Source: Trametes villosa
Taxonomy: Eukaryota > Basidiomycota > Agaricomycetes > Polyporales > Polyporaceae
Direction: 5' to 3'
NCBI GenBank assembly: GCA_002964805.2
Contig: PUDQ02000001.1
Coordinates: 8,022,001 to 8,086,000, forward strand
DNA length: 64,000 nt
The notes below the pieces were generated by a model, which saw only the letters and a list, made by a program, of their open reading frames with translations, did not search any database and was not told the DNA's origin. The stretch's first letter is position 1; the number at the start of each line of letters is the position of its first letter. Below, one piece after another: positions 1 to 11,634 of the stretch. A program made the translations under genes and the position numbers.

Positions 1-535
1 AACGCTAATCCTGTTGATAGGTGCTGGGAACAGCTTCCTCGGGGGACTGGGTGCCGGGCTCGTCCTAACGAATGGCGACGTACGCGAAGGTAAGGCGTGA
101 GACCGACAAGCCAAAACGTTATCCTGACTCTCACCGGCCAGCTACGTTGTATGCCACCATCTCGGCATCCTTCACCATCGAACAGGAGGGCCTGCCCCGT
201 CTCACGCGGGAACCTGGCACAGCCGGCGCGCAGGGCGAGCGTTGGAATGGGGACGCGCCGGTGCGGCGGCTGGAAGAGCTACAGCGTCGTCTGGCGACGA
301 CGGAAGGTACAAAGTGAATAAATCATGCACAAATTACACAAGTATACGAAGAGTAGCTGCGGACTGTATACGACACACGCGAGCGCACCATTTGCTGGCG
401 CCATAATACACAAAGCGAGGGAGCGATCGTCCATATCCCGCACTGGATGGCGCGAATCCGAAGAGGGGGACCATCTGGGTCGGGCGTAATGTTCGCGCGA
501 CCGGGAGAGGGGCGGCGGTAGGGAAGGTAGGGACC
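1..535. other. Left-edge region without a recognised gene
   Basis: No reading frame here resembles a known family or shows a convincing intron-exon structure. Short open frames at 72-321 have biased, low-information composition. The right end probably contains the 3' untranslated region of the minus-strand Dr1 gene, whose stop codon is at 536-538. Confidence 0.5.
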
Positions 536-1210
536 TTACTGCTGGGCCGTCCGGAACTTCTCGCGACTCTGCGCGAATAGTGCTTCTTGCTGGGCGAGTA
601 GCTCCGCCTCCGACAGTCCGCACTCGACCATCTTGTTGACTTTCCTCTCCCGGTCCTGCGGATCGAGTGAGACAGCTTTAGCACCGGCGCGCGCGTAGGA
701 ACGCACCTTCTGTTGTTGTTTGTGGTCTTTGAGCACGCTCTCGACTTCCTCGGTGAAAGTCTCGAAGCCCAATCGCTAGAGTGACGACCGAAGCTGAGCA
801 GGACGCATACATGCCGTGAACAAAGGGTAACGACGCACCTTCAGCGCTGAGATGATATGTTCAGGCGCGATCGTCTTCTTAGACTCCTGCTCGCATATCT
901 CGTTCGCCTCCGAGGATATCAGGTGGATGAATTCTGGCGGGGAGAGTGGCGCGTCAGTACGCACGCACGCGGCGGACAATGAAGTGGTCGCCTTCACCTA
1001 CACAACACTCGATGATCAGGTCTCGCGTCTCCTTCGCGCACGTCACGTCATTCGGGAGCAGCTCTGCGGCCGGCGGGTCAACAGCGGTGCGCACGGGCAT
1101 GCCGCCCGCGCCGGGTGCGGGTGCGCACCTGCGATCATTTTCGTGACCGTCGCCTTCGGGAGGGACAGATCCTCGTCGGAGGGCATTCCGCCCGTCTCGT
1201 GGTCAGACAT
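536..1210 (-). CDS. NCB2: Negative cofactor 2 subunit beta (NC2-beta/Dr1), histone-fold transcription regulator
   Basis: NC2-beta pairs through a histone fold with NC2-alpha and binds TBP on promoter DNA, controlling TFIIA/TFIIB access. The exons read as an N-terminus with DEDLSLPKATVTKMI, then ELLPNDVTCAKETRDLI, EFIHLISSEANEICEQESKK and TIAPEHIISALK, then FTEEVESVLKDHKQQQK; these are the classic Dr1 histone-fold and following-helix signatures. There are about four exons. The start was set at the ATG at 1208-1210 because the open frame upstream begins only with TTG. The stop TAA is at 536-538. It is divergent from the SmF gene with about 220 bp between starts, implying a shared promoter. Family assignment is secure; exact internal splice sites were inferred by eye. 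Confidence 0.93.
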
Positions 1211-1432
1211 CGTCGCGGCAGACAAAAGGCGGGTGCAGGGGCGGGGGGCGCGGGCAGGCGGGCGGGCAGCAGGGGACGCGGGGGCGGGCCCCAGCGGGGA
1301 GACGCTGCAGGCTTTATATGCGCGTCGATCTGCGAGCCAGTGCGTCCGCGGTTTTGGAAGTCCGCACGTGTTCAGCGCCGGGCGCGCGCTCGCTCGCAGC
1401 CTTGCGCCCGACCCCCACCTCCTCGTGCCACC

Positions 1433-1901
1433 ATGTCTGCAGTGCGTCCCTTGTGCCGCTCTTTGCGCTCTATGCGACGATGCTGATGCGTCTTGCAGGT
1501 CAACCCCGTCAACCCGAAGCCGTTCATGCAGGAGCTCACCGGCAAGCCCGTCTACGTGCGCCTAAAATGGGGGCTCGAGTACAAGGGCTTCTTGGTGAGC
1601 ACGGACGGGTACATGAACCTCCAGGTGAGTCCCAGGTCTGCGAGGGAGAATGTACCATGCCTGATCGCGCGCGCAGCTCGCGAACACGGAGGAGTTCCAG
1701 GATGGCAAGTCCAACGGCGCGCTTGGCGAGGTGTTCATCCGGTGAGTGATGTTTTTGCGAGTCTGCAGTTCTGTCTATTGACGAGCGAGTGTCTCACTTA
1801 CAGGTGTAACAATGTCCTATATATCATAAGTGTTGTTTTCCCTCTCTCATTGAGCGCTGTAACTGACGCGGCGGCGTATATACAGAGAGGCAAAGGACTG
1901 A
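1433..1901 (+). CDS. SMX3: Small nuclear ribonucleoprotein SmF
   Basis: SmF is one of seven Sm proteins forming the ring around the U-rich site of spliceosomal snRNAs. Exons 1433-1441, 1499-1624, 1677-1741, 1804-1829 and about 1888-1901 give a protein of about 79 residues, close to the family norm of about 85. Sm1 reads [20 protein letters not shown] then [20 protein letters not shown]; Sm2 is [16 protein letters not shown], the typical RCNN core. The first exon holds only three codons. The last exon is tiny: the acceptor lies in a string of alternative AGs (acagagag), and the second AG gives the ending KAKD then stop, which fits SmF. The C-terminus is therefore a best guess. A four-intron gene for so short a protein is normal for Agaricomycetes. 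Confidence 0.92.
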
Positions 1902-2197
1902 TCTACGACGCTCCGTCTATCCGCGGACATCACTTCCTCGCACCTGCTCCGCTATCTCTGCTCTCCTGTGCTAACGCACTCCTGTATTCTATTTTGTCTG
2001 GATCTGCCACTCTGCGGCGTCAAAATGTGTACCTGCGATGGGCCTTGTACAAGTCGTCTGATCCTGGTGAAGAGCTTGATACGCGTCTCCGCTGCACACC
2101 CCTGTGTATGCGGGGATTCCGAGGTAACGATAGTGTCGGCATGTCGCGAATGACGAGTAAAATGGCGAAGGAGAGTCGTGATACGCTGTAGTGTGAA

Positions 2198-2657
2198 TCA
2201 CTCTTCATCCTTGGGAGTGGCGGGCATATCGAGGCCGACACGATGCGCCGTTTTCTTGACTCGCTCCTCGGTAGTGATGTTCGCGAGGGGGTTGTACCGC
2301 TCCAATAGCACCTGCACACCGGGCCATGCAAGTACTAGATGTTAGCGAGTGTCACACAACGGGGCGATTCTTTATGACGCACCTTGTGTTGCCGTTGTGA
2401 ACGCAAGAACGTCGCCGCGTTGCGCATCTCGTGGTGGAACCGCGCGTGGTGGTCGCTACCGTCCCGGGGCGTGGCAAAGATGGCACGGATGTGCGCCGCA
2501 ATCGTTTTTGGCCGTGCCGCGCGGGCGTAGATAGACTGGACGTCGGGCATCGTGGGTGAGCGCAGGCAGACATGGCATACAAGCGGCGCAAACGCACGGC
2601 CAGGTTCGTTTCGCGCACAATGGCACGGTATATCGATCTGTGCTGAGCGGTCGCCAT
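2198..2657 (-). CDS. FMC1: Mitochondrial ATP synthase assembly factor Fmc1
   Basis: Fmc1 is a small mitochondrial matrix protein of the LYR-like group that works with Atp12 in assembling the F1 sector. Three exons read through: an LYR-like start (HRSIYRAIVRETNLA), a middle helix (HHEMRNAATFLRSQRQHK) and an end with VLLERYNPLANITTEERV and RVGLDMPATPKDEE. The ERYNP and VGLDMP elements are shared with fungal Fmc1 and human FMC1/C7orf55. The first intron starts GTGCGT after ETNLA and ends GTCCAG before SIYARAA; the second lies between SQRQHK and VLLERY. Start ATG is at 2655-2657, stop TGA at 2198-2200. No strong presequence is seen. Divergent from the RRM gene. Confidence 0.85.
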
Positions 2658-3200
2658 GGCGTCGTTCAAAGGAGTATTGCTAGCCTGGAGACAACGAGGC
2701 GAGTGGGTGGGCAGCGGAAGACGCAGTGAGTGCAGCGACTGGAGCAGCGAGGAGAGAAGTGCCGGAGCGCCTGTGCGAGCCGGCGGCTCGGGGAGTCGGG
2801 GACCGCCCGGGAGAATTGATCCGCGCCCGAGACGCCATCACGTGGGCCACACAACTTGTGTTTTGTCCGCCATGTATGGAACGCGCCGAGGGGGTAGGAT
2901 TGGACGAGCAGCATTGTTCGCGCTTCGCGCTGCTTGAATACGCCCCACCGTGCATTCGCCAGGGTAACACATTAGCCAGCGCGCTTTGCTCGTGGCTAAA
3001 ATGCGCAGCTGCAGCACGCACGCTTCGCTTGGACACAGTTGAACTCCTTATAACACACCATCCCCTCGGCCAGATCCCCCACCAACTCTCCTCAAGACCA
3101 CCACCTCAAGGCCCCTCAAGAGGCTCAACAGCCGCGGCGGGAAGACCCTCAAGTTATTACTGACATTTTATCTCGATTACAGACCTCAAGAACTCCGACT
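2658..3200. other. Divergent spacer between Fmc1 and the RRM gene
   Basis: About 540 bp between two divergent starts, expected to hold both promoters. An intron-end-like stretch (ttactgacat... attacag, ending about 3180) sits just before the RRM start, so the RRM gene may have an extra 5' exon here. No protein family was recognised. Confidence 0.45.
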
Positions 3201-4333
3201 ATGCGTTACCGGTGCCCATCCGTTTCAACCGTCTCTGATGTGTCCTCGACACGTTCGTACGACTCCCTGGCCACCGTCATGTCGGCAGGCCGATCTATGA
3301 GGGTGCGTATAGGAACTGGTACGCGTCTCTATCCGGTAATGCTCACAGAGGAATCTGTAGCGTCTGCCTACCGTCGTAGAGGACGTTCCCGTCGCCGGTC
3401 CCTCCACGGCGCGTTCCGCCGCGCAGAGGCCCGCTCGGGTTGAACCCAAGCCAATCAAGAAGTTGGACAAGGGCAAAGGCAAGATGCGCAGCCATAGCAA
3501 GATGGATGCTGGCGACAAGGAGCGCCTCCGCATGGCCTTCAAGAAGAAGGAAGTCAAAGCGGCCCCCAAATTGACCTCAACTGAGTGGGCGTTCGTCTAC
3601 GTGGGCAACGTGAGTCAGTTCAATCCCGACGCTAGAGGTTGCCTAACGAACCTGCGTGCAGTTGAGCTCGTCGGTCACGGACGAGCAGGTTGAGGACTTC
3701 TTCAAGCAGTGCGGTCCTATCCGCCGTCTCCAGATCCGCGCAAGCGGTGGTGTTTGCGTTCCTACGGCTAACCTCAAGGGGGGCTTCTTCGGTTTCGGCG
3801 GTGTCACTCCTGGCGTTCATTACGCGACCGTCGAATTCGAGGAGTCCGCATCGGCGCGGAAGGCTAAGGAGCTTAGCGGGCGGGAGCTCGCAGGCAGGCA
3901 GATCATCGTATGTTCCCCCTCTAGTTCGAGCTGGTCCGGAGTAACCGATACCACTCTTGCAGGTGACGTTCAATCCTGGTGACCTGCCCGAGACGTGCGA
4001 CTCTCTCAAGAGTCTCATTGTGGAGAGGGACCCTCACCTGGTGAAGCGTGCCTTGTGGAAGGAGAAGTTTGGCCAGCTGAAGTGAGTGGTGGCCTGTTAC
4101 GATGATGGTTTGTAAAGCATGCTGAGTATGACCACAGGCGACTGACCATCCAGCGGACCGAACGCATCCCTGACGAGGAGGCTGGCGGCGCTGCGACGTT
4201 TGTGTCGAGCGTCGCGATGCGGCTCGGGTTGTACGCTGCCGGCGGCACCGCTGGGGAGGCGCATCATGATCAGAACGGGGCAAGGCACCCGCCCGCCAAG
4301 CCCGCCTCCTTCCTGCCAAAGATCATCTTCTAG
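3201..4333 (+). CDS. RNA-recognition-motif protein
   Basis: Predicted RNA-binding protein with one RRM. The N-terminus is basic and disordered (KPIKKLDKGKGKMRSHSKMD). The RRM begins with the RNP2-like FVYVGN, continues SSSVTDEQVEDFFKQCGPIR, then a long loop rich in Gly/Phe, and the RNP1-like VHYATVEFEE, ending KELSGRELAGRQIIV. The C-terminal part (RALWKEKFGQLK, RLTIQRTERIPDEE) matches nothing I recognise. Introns: about 3302-3358, after GN at about 3610-3660, after RQII, and after KFGQLK (GTGAGT). The start is the least certain element: ATG 3201 is the first in frame, ATG 3279 is possible, and an upstream exon cannot be excluded. The target RNA is unknown. Confidence 0.72.
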
Positions 4334-4841
4334 GCGCCCGTGCGCTGCTGTACCTGTATTTTCAAGTTCCTGCTCCGTCCGACACTCACTCGTCCGCTCC
4401 CTCGACTGCATGTGCTGCTGGCCTGCACGCTGTGCCCGCACGCTCCTTTGATGTATTAGATCTCTCCCCGCTTCTGTGTATTAGCGTAGTACCACGAGCT
4501 GTGTTTCCAGAATCAACAATCAGTTTGTTTGATGTTTCGTAAGCGTGGGGGCCAATCAAACCCAGCCGACGCGCCGCTGCTGCGAAAGACGACCTGGCTG
4601 GCAACTTTGGTCGTCCTCAGCCTCTCCCTCCAGCTCGCGTCTGAGCTGTCCGCATCTTCCACACCGCCCGCGGACTCCTCTTCCTATCATTCGCATGGCA
4701 TCTTCCTGTTAGTTCGTCTCCAGGCGTCAGAGGTGCGATCCCAGCCTCTCCTCCCCATCCGCCCCTTGTGGCTCACCGCCCGGCGACAGTGTCGTCTTGC
4801 TTTCTCATCCGTTTCTCCTCTTGTAATACGCCCCCCGTCTC
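4334..4841. other. Spacer upstream of the DEAD-like gene
   Basis: About 500 bp between two plus-strand genes. Open frames overlapping it (4529-5188) are Ser/Pro-rich and show no family signature. It probably holds the 3' end of the RRM transcript and the pyrimidine-rich promoter and leader of the next gene. Confidence 0.45.
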
Positions 4842-7800
4842 ATGGATCCTCCCTCGCGGAGTCCGGCCCTCAACCCCGCCTCTACCCCGTTCTTCCCGGG
4901 CGCGATGCGGCTCAGCGACGAGGAGGGGAACCCCGGCGTTGCCTACCGCCAGTCCATCTCCCGGGACCAGCAGTTCAGCACCTCGTCCTCCTTCTCTATC
5001 TCCCCCTCGGACTACCGCTCCGTCAGATCCTCCCCGAGCCCGCCGCAGGACGAGCGACCGCGGAGGAGCAACGACTCGGGCCTCCAAGTTCCGTCCCCCG
5101 GCGACACATCCCGTCACTCCCCGGCCCTCCGCCAGACCGACGCCGAGCGCGTCTACGCCGCATACCAGCACTCCATGCGGGAGGTTAACGGCCAGCAGAA
5201 TCCCGAGCACCTCGCGGATGGTGACGAGACGCCGGGGCCGCTGTCGGGACCTATAGCGATGAACGGCCAGCTCGCCGCGCCTTCCGCCTTCTACAACCAG
5301 ATGGCCATTCGCAGTCGGGAGCGGCTCAACACGCCGCCGGTCGCGCAGGAGTCGAACAGCGTGCGCTCGACGACGTTCATGCACCCCCAGTTCGTCTCGT
5401 CCTCCCCCGTCTCCTCACTCGACTCCGGCAGCCACTTCGCCCCCAGCCTCGAGTTCTCAACGTCCACGAGCTTCGAGAGCCAGCTCAAGGCATCGCCGCT
5501 CATGAATGAGGTGCTCGATCGGCTTGCTCGCCTGGAGTTGTCGAACAGGGAAATCCAGCGCGATTTGGGTGATGTACACCGCAAGGTCGACCTACTCGTC
5601 GAACGTGCCCTGAACGCGAACACGGGCATGAACGCCCCGGTCGAGTTCAAGGACCCGTTTGCTTCCTCCGGCGGCCCCAACCAAGGCTTCGTGAACGCTG
5701 GACTGAATGGGCCCCGCGGATCTATCGCCAATATCGCGCCTAACCAGAGCCCGCCTACGGACGACATCAACACGATTTCTAGCCGACTGAACACGCTGAC
5801 TTCGTCCGTCGGGCAGCTGCTCGCTTTGCAGACCCAACACATCCAAGCGAGCAATGGTGCGATGCAGAACGCCCAGCTGCTCGGTGGCGCGCTCCCGCAG
5901 ACCGACTTATCGACCGCGCTGCCGCCTATTCTGAACGCCTCGGCTTCGCTCGGCCACGGGCTGCCTGGTCGGCCGGACATCAGACAGAGCCAGCGGATGC
6001 CCAACCCGCCCATGCGGACGTGGTCCGCGGGGACGTTGGATCTTCCCATGCGCAACACGGATTCCCCTGCGGGCTCGCTGGGGCGACAGGACTCTATCTT
6101 CCGCGACAAGCGCCGCTCTGTCAGCGGGCTGCTTCGCCGCGACTCGTTGGGGGTGCGTTCGCTTCTGCCCACTTCCCCCGCCTTACGGAAGGACTGACAG
6201 GAGAAAATTTAGGGCGAAAGCTTGTCCGGAGGCGCGTCGCGGGACGGAGGCCCCGTGATTACGAAATGGGAGCAGCTGAACCTCGCGCCGGAGCTCTTGC
6301 GCTCGCTGAGCACCTTCGGGTGAGCCCCTCTTGCGAATCCGTAGCGCGCCACATGTTGATCGCGCCTCTCTAGCGTCGGGCCCCCGAACAAAATCCAGCA
6401 GCGTGCCCTCCCCTTCCTCTTACGTGGGGCGGACATCATTGCGCAGGCGCCGCCGACCCAGGAACGCATCGCCGCCTACGTGATACCGGCGATACACATC
6501 GCTGTGACCCACGCGCAGAACGCCCGTGCGCCCCTCCGCGGCCCGCTCGTCGTCATGATTTCGACCACGGTGGATCAGGCCACACAGGCGCAGCGCATGA
6601 TTCGTGATCTTGGTGGCCCTATTGGAGTCAAGTCTGCCCTCGGTGTCGGGGCCACATCCGCGAACACCGACCTTAGCCAGGAGATGCGCCTGCTACAGCA
6701 GAACGTCCCGCACATCATCTGTGGAACGCCGCAGAAGCTCCATGCGCTGTTCACCAATCCGGGCGGACTGTCCGGCGCAGAGGTCCGGTTCCTAGTGTTG
6801 GATGAGGTCGACCAGCTCATCGCGCGGAACCTCCACGAGTCCGTGTTTGGCATCATCAGGCTGCTTCCGCCTCCCCGCTCCCGCGCATTGGGCAACGGGG
6901 CGAGCACTCCGGGTGCTCAGACGCCTGGCACGGCCGGTCAGAACCCGTTCTCCAACTGGGAGGCGAACAGCAGCACCTCGTCTCTGCTCGCGCCTACCCA
7001 GAGCCTCGCGCGCAGGTTCTCCGGCGTCGGCCTCTCGCCCCCCTCCGAAGGCATGAACGGTGCGAACCAGCCGATCGAGCGGCAGACCGCGCTCTTCTCG
7101 AACACGGTCCCGCAGGACGTGCTGAACCTCGCGTCCGCGATCCAGCTGCGCGAGCCCGTGCGCGTGCTCGTGCGGCGGGACGGGAACGTGACGCACGCGG
7201 ACACGAACCAGGGCGCGCGCGGGCTGCGCCAGTTCTACCTGTACCTCGCGTTCACCGCGAGCGGGCGCTCGGACGCGCCGCTGCCGCAGGCGGGGCTTGG
7301 GATCATCGGCTCGGGGCGCGGCGCGTCGAACGCGGAGACGGCGCAGGCGCGCGAGTGGAAGCTCGACGCGCTCGCGGACCTGTTCGACGACCTCGACATC
7401 CCGCAGGCGATCATCCACGTCGGCGGCATGGCGGCGCTCGATGCCGTCGTGTACAAGCTGTCGAGCCGTGGACTAGAGGCGGTCCCGCTGGTGAGTCTCG
7501 TTGCGTCTCCGTGATGCCAATTTCAAAGCGGTTTACTGAATGTCGGGCGCAGCACGGCGACATGAATGCCGGCGTTAAGCTGGCTGCACTGAACAAGTTC
7601 AGGGCCGCCCCGGGTATCGTTCGGCCGACGGCGACCAAGGTCCTCGTCGTGTACGATGTCCAGGTCAAGACGCCGGATGTTTCGCAAGTGCCTTTGGTTA
7701 TTAACTACGGTATGTCTCGTGGTACAAACTGCGACCTGGTCACTCACACGAACGTGGTTAGACTTGCCCAAAGCAGTCGAGGAATACGCACACCGGTCAG

Positions 7801-8120
7801 TATCCATCGTCAATATTCCCTTGCTGCGGTTGGCTCACTCATCCTCGTGTAGTGTGGCTCCGGCCATTGCCCCCAGTTATTCTCGTGCTGGCGTGGTGGT
7901 CAACTTCGTCACCGCTACCGGAGGCGACGTTGAGATGCTGCGGTCTATAGAATGCTTCTACAAGTACGTTGACCTCTACTGTCTGACGTCGCAGTTGATC
8001 TGACCGAGCCTGTCGCTACAGGATTAAATGCGTAAGTTACCGATAATAACACTGTTCAGCCCCAGCTCACCGGCCGCCTACCAGCCCGAAGTCCCTACGA
8101 GCCTGCGCGATATTGTTTGA
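4842..8120 (+). CDS. Long disordered protein fused to a degenerate DEAD-box (eIF4A-like) helicase domain
   Basis: Seven exons (4842-6152, 6213-6319, 6374-7490, 7553-7709, 7762-7795, 7853-7963, 8060-8120) give 965 residues. Residues 1-430 are Ser/Pro/Asn-rich and disordered, with a short helical stretch (EVLDRLARLELSNREIQ). The apparent stop at 6195 is bypassed by an intron from GTGCGT (6153) to TTTAG. Residues 440-965 follow the order of an eIF4A-type two-lobe helicase: Q-motif region (ITKWEQLNL...KIQQRALPFLLRGADIIAQA), motif II as LVLDEVDQLI, and a lobe-2 start (NFVTATGGDVEMLRSIE) near the end. Active-site residues are eroded: motif I lacks GKT (AQAPPTQERIA), motif II is DEVD, motif III is SNT, and the ARGID and HRIGR motifs are missing (YAHR then VAPA). 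It is probably a non-catalytic pseudo-helicase, perhaps a scaffold in translation or RNA metabolism. The fusion itself is well supported by reading frame. Confidence 0.8.
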
Positions 8121-8393
8121 TTTGACGCCCCGTCCCCGATGTTTGTGTATCCCTATCACGCCTGCTTTCTCGGTCCAAGCTATCCGTCACTTCATGCTGC
8201 CTATCTATTCGACCCACGCCGCCTCGCGCATTCTACTGTGTTATACCCTTCCTACATCTATCCCCGATTGTCTCGTTAACTAGCTAGCTCTTGGGTCTAA
8301 TCCCTCTTGCCCCGCCCCGCCCCTACACTGTATACTGCATAGCTTTCCCCACTCGTCGTAGTTCTACTACATGTCGCAGGCTGCCTGCCGCTC

Positions 8394-11300
8394 TCATTCC
8401 GGGCCTGCGACGTGGACTGTCAATAGCCTCAATGTACCATCTTCCCCGCAGCTAGCTAGCTGTTGCACGCCGTGATCGCCCGAGGGCCGCCATGCAAGAC
8501 GATGGATGTGGTCGATGTGCGCCGAGCTACGATAGGGGTGAGTTGGACTTCTCATATGCCCTTACCAGTCCACTTACGAAGTACCGATCGTCAGTGTGCA
8601 AGTCCATTGAGAAGACTCGTCCCGCGAAGCCGCGTACAGAAGAATCTCTCCAGATTCCAGACCGACAGCCAAAGTCCGCCTGCATACGCCTCGTCAGCCA
8701 AAAGCTCGACAGGAGCTCGAAGTACTCACGATTGGTCATCCGCCGCGGTAGGTGCGAAGGCGACTGCGGTCGCTGCTGCCTTGACTTGCAGCGTTGCGAC
8801 AGCTGTCCATGACCGGCTATTCTCGTCCTGACGTCGCCAGATTTTCACCTGGACCGGATGTCAGAACATGTCGCTCCACGTCGGTATGCAACCCGACATA
8901 CCGTCTTGTCACGAGAAGCCGTAGCGAAGATATCGCCTTCCGGTGCCCACGCACAGTCCCAGATGATCCGGCCATGAGACTTGTCTGCGGCGATCGGTAT
9001 GTAACCGTCTACACAGTGCTCATCGTCAAGCTGGGACTGGACGGTTTCTCGCGCTTTATGACGCACCTTCGCTTTTTTCGAACAACCGCCATGTGCGATC
9101 CCGAGAGACGGACAGGATGAGCGAATCATCGGGGCTGAAGGCGACCTGCGTTACGGTCAGGTTGTGCCCTGCAAGAGGCTCGCCCACAGGCTGCCATGTC
9201 TGCGTGTCGTATACGCGGACCAGCGCATGGTCTGCCGAGGTCGCCTTGCAAGCCGTGGCGATATAGTGTTTGTTGTTGGACACGGCGAGCGCGATGGACT
9301 GCAAAAACTCCGGTGTTCAGAGAATGTATTGGCGGGGAAGTCGGAACGCGGAACGTACCTCATAACCATGCCCGAATACCTTCTCGACCTCCGGCCACAG
9401 CGTTGCCGCAGCAAGCTCCCCCTCGAATGGTCGTCGTTGGGTGCGCGCGTCGTCCGCATCGCCATTGACGTCCGCAACTGCACTGACTACATTACGTAGG
9501 ATCGTCAGCCGCCGCCCTCGATACCCAAGCGAAGGAGACAATACCATCTGTCAACGCCTTGTTCGACAGCCCCAGAGGCGGCACAGCAGCAGCTCGGGGC
9601 CGATTCTCCTGTCGCAACCGCCGACGATCAGCACGCGCGGCCGATCAGGGGTGTGCCATGGGACCGGGCACACGACGTAAACGCAACCCGTACCTCGCCG
9701 GAATCCAGGCTCGCGACGCGGAGATTGCGCACGACGTCTACAAATTCGCGCGGGGCTTCGAACACGCGCGCGACCTTCTCGTCCGCGACGCTCACGAAGC
9801 GCAGCGGGTCGAGGAAGGCCGCGCCGATGAGGTCGTATCCGTGCACTTGCGGCCGCGCGATTTCGTGCCAGACCAAGGTGGACGTGCCGTCAGGACGCTC
9901 GGTAGGTATCGCGCCGTGGATGCGTGTCGTCTGGTCTAGGCTGCCGGGTAAAGTGCGTCAAGAAACATTGTCCCGCTCATACGCGGTTGTGTGGTTACCT
10001 CGCAGAAATCAGATATTCGCCGCCTGGACTCCATGCGACGCTTCGCACCGGCGCACGGTGGCCCGTTATCGCCCCCACTTCGGTCCACTCCTCGAGGGCG
10101 TTTTCTTGGTCGGATTCGGGAGACTGGCAACGCCATCTCCGCCAGCCGCCGTTCCAACCCCAAGCGAGGGCATCGGTCCCGCCCCGCGCCCAGAGCCCTC
10201 CCACGAAGCCGCCGAGCCGTTGGCCACCGACGTCGCCGAAGCGCTGCCGGTTGATCCACAGTGTGGTGCCGTCCGTTGACGAGGTGAGAACGGTGGAAGG
10301 CGACCAGAGGATGAGAGAAGAATCGGTCGATGTCGACAGGAGAGTCGGAAGGCTTTCTGGGGAATTTTGAGGTCTCCAAGATAGAGACGTCACCCCTGCT
10401 TCGTGGCCGACGAGAAGTGCGTCGAAGGTTACAGAGAACATCTGCGAACTGCGTAAATTTCAGCTTGACAATATTTCCCGTTGAATTGAGCAGCATGTAG
10501 TACTTGTTTTGAACGGTCTTGACGGTCAATATGTGACGCTTCAATGAGATTTGCCGTCCGCCATCTTCACTATCTTCCATGTTGACGAGAGAGGCTTCGA
10601 AAGCGTCAAGTAGCTCATCGGTCACGTCGCTAGAGGAACCTCCGGAAGACGCGAAGTTGGGCTTGATGAACGGTTCGATGTTCCACAGTCGGATGTTCGC
10701 GTCTTGCGATCCGGAGGCCAGCACAAGGGTATCGCTTTCGGCTTGTGGTGGACGGAAAGCGAGGCTCTTGACCCAATCGTCGTGGCCTGAGAGAACCGCA
10801 GCTTGAACAAACTACAGCGTATCCCCAGTCAGCACAGCTTGTATGCCAAGTATCGGGCTTTCCTCACATTTCCCTCCGAGCTTGTCCAGAGGTGGATGTT
10901 TCTATCGGTACTTCCGATGGCCAGGAGGAGCGCTGAAGCAGGAAGTCAGCGGATGCTATGCAACCCTGGACGTCCGATTCTTACACTCTGTACTGGGCAG
11001 GTCGGTGAGTGCCAAGGAAATGGGGAACCCCTTGCGGATCTGAATGGTTTGCACTTCCTGGAACACGTCTGTGCACACCTATGGTCAGCGCGCAGAAGCT
11101 ACCGCTATAGGCCAAGCGAACGTGCCTGCTTCCTTCGCCGGCAGTAGCCATACTTTTACGGAGGAGTCGGATGCTCCAGTGGCAACATAGCGTCCATGCA
11201 AGGTCAAGCTCGAGATGCCGCCCTTGTGCGCCTGCTGTGTAGCACACGTTCGCCACTGAGGAATGGGTATGTCATTAAGGGTAGGCCGACTAAGTACATG

Positions 11301-11634
11301 GAGCATGCATGCCTGTGCGTTGTCTGTTTTCCGCCACAGTCTCATCGCGCCTTTCTCATCTGCGCTCACGAACTCGGAGCTGCTAGAGAAGCGTACGCAA
11401 GTCACGGTGCCCTCATGTCCAGGCAGCGTTGCGTGCACCCCTTGGTCAATGGGGTCCTGTGTCGATCAGCGAGTCTTCTGACAGAGGCGTAGTTGGGCTG
11501 GAAAGTACCTCTGCATCCCAAAGAGCGACCAATTTGCCGGCACCGAACGCGACTAGTCCATCGGGAGAGACATTGGCGGCCTGGAAATAACGGTTGGTCG
11601 AGGCAGCAGTGTAGACGACCTCTGTGCTTGACAT
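8394..11634 (-). CDS. ELP2: Elongator complex subunit 2 (Elp2), WD40 repeat protein
   Basis: Elp2 is the double beta-propeller scaffold of Elongator, which modifies U34 of tRNAs. Many minus-strand exons read in order as WD40 blades: [98 protein letters not shown]-type and [60 protein letters not shown] and a last blade [12 protein letters not shown]...[13 protein letters not shown]. The [12 protein letters not shown] stretch joining the two propellers is diagnostic for Elp2. The start is ATG 11632-11634 ([15 protein letters not shown]); the open frame continues upstream only from TTG/GTG-type starts. The stop TGA is at 8394-8396. About nine or ten exons; not every splice site was verified. 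Confidence 0.93.

Noticed and set aside
852..1565. Long plus-strand open frame opposite Dr1
   Set aside because: It is antisense to clear Dr1 exons, is compositionally biased, and overlaps the SmF start in another frame.
4529..5188. Plus-strand ORF overlapping the start of the DEAD-like gene
   Set aside because: It is in a different frame from the well-supported coding frame and is a Ser/Pro/Arg shadow of it.
6195..6197. In-frame stop suggesting that the 451-residue ORF 4842-6197 is a complete gene
   Set aside because: An intron from GTGCGT at 6153 to TTTAG at 6212, with a CTGAC branch site, removes the stop and joins the frame to the helicase-like part with no frame break.
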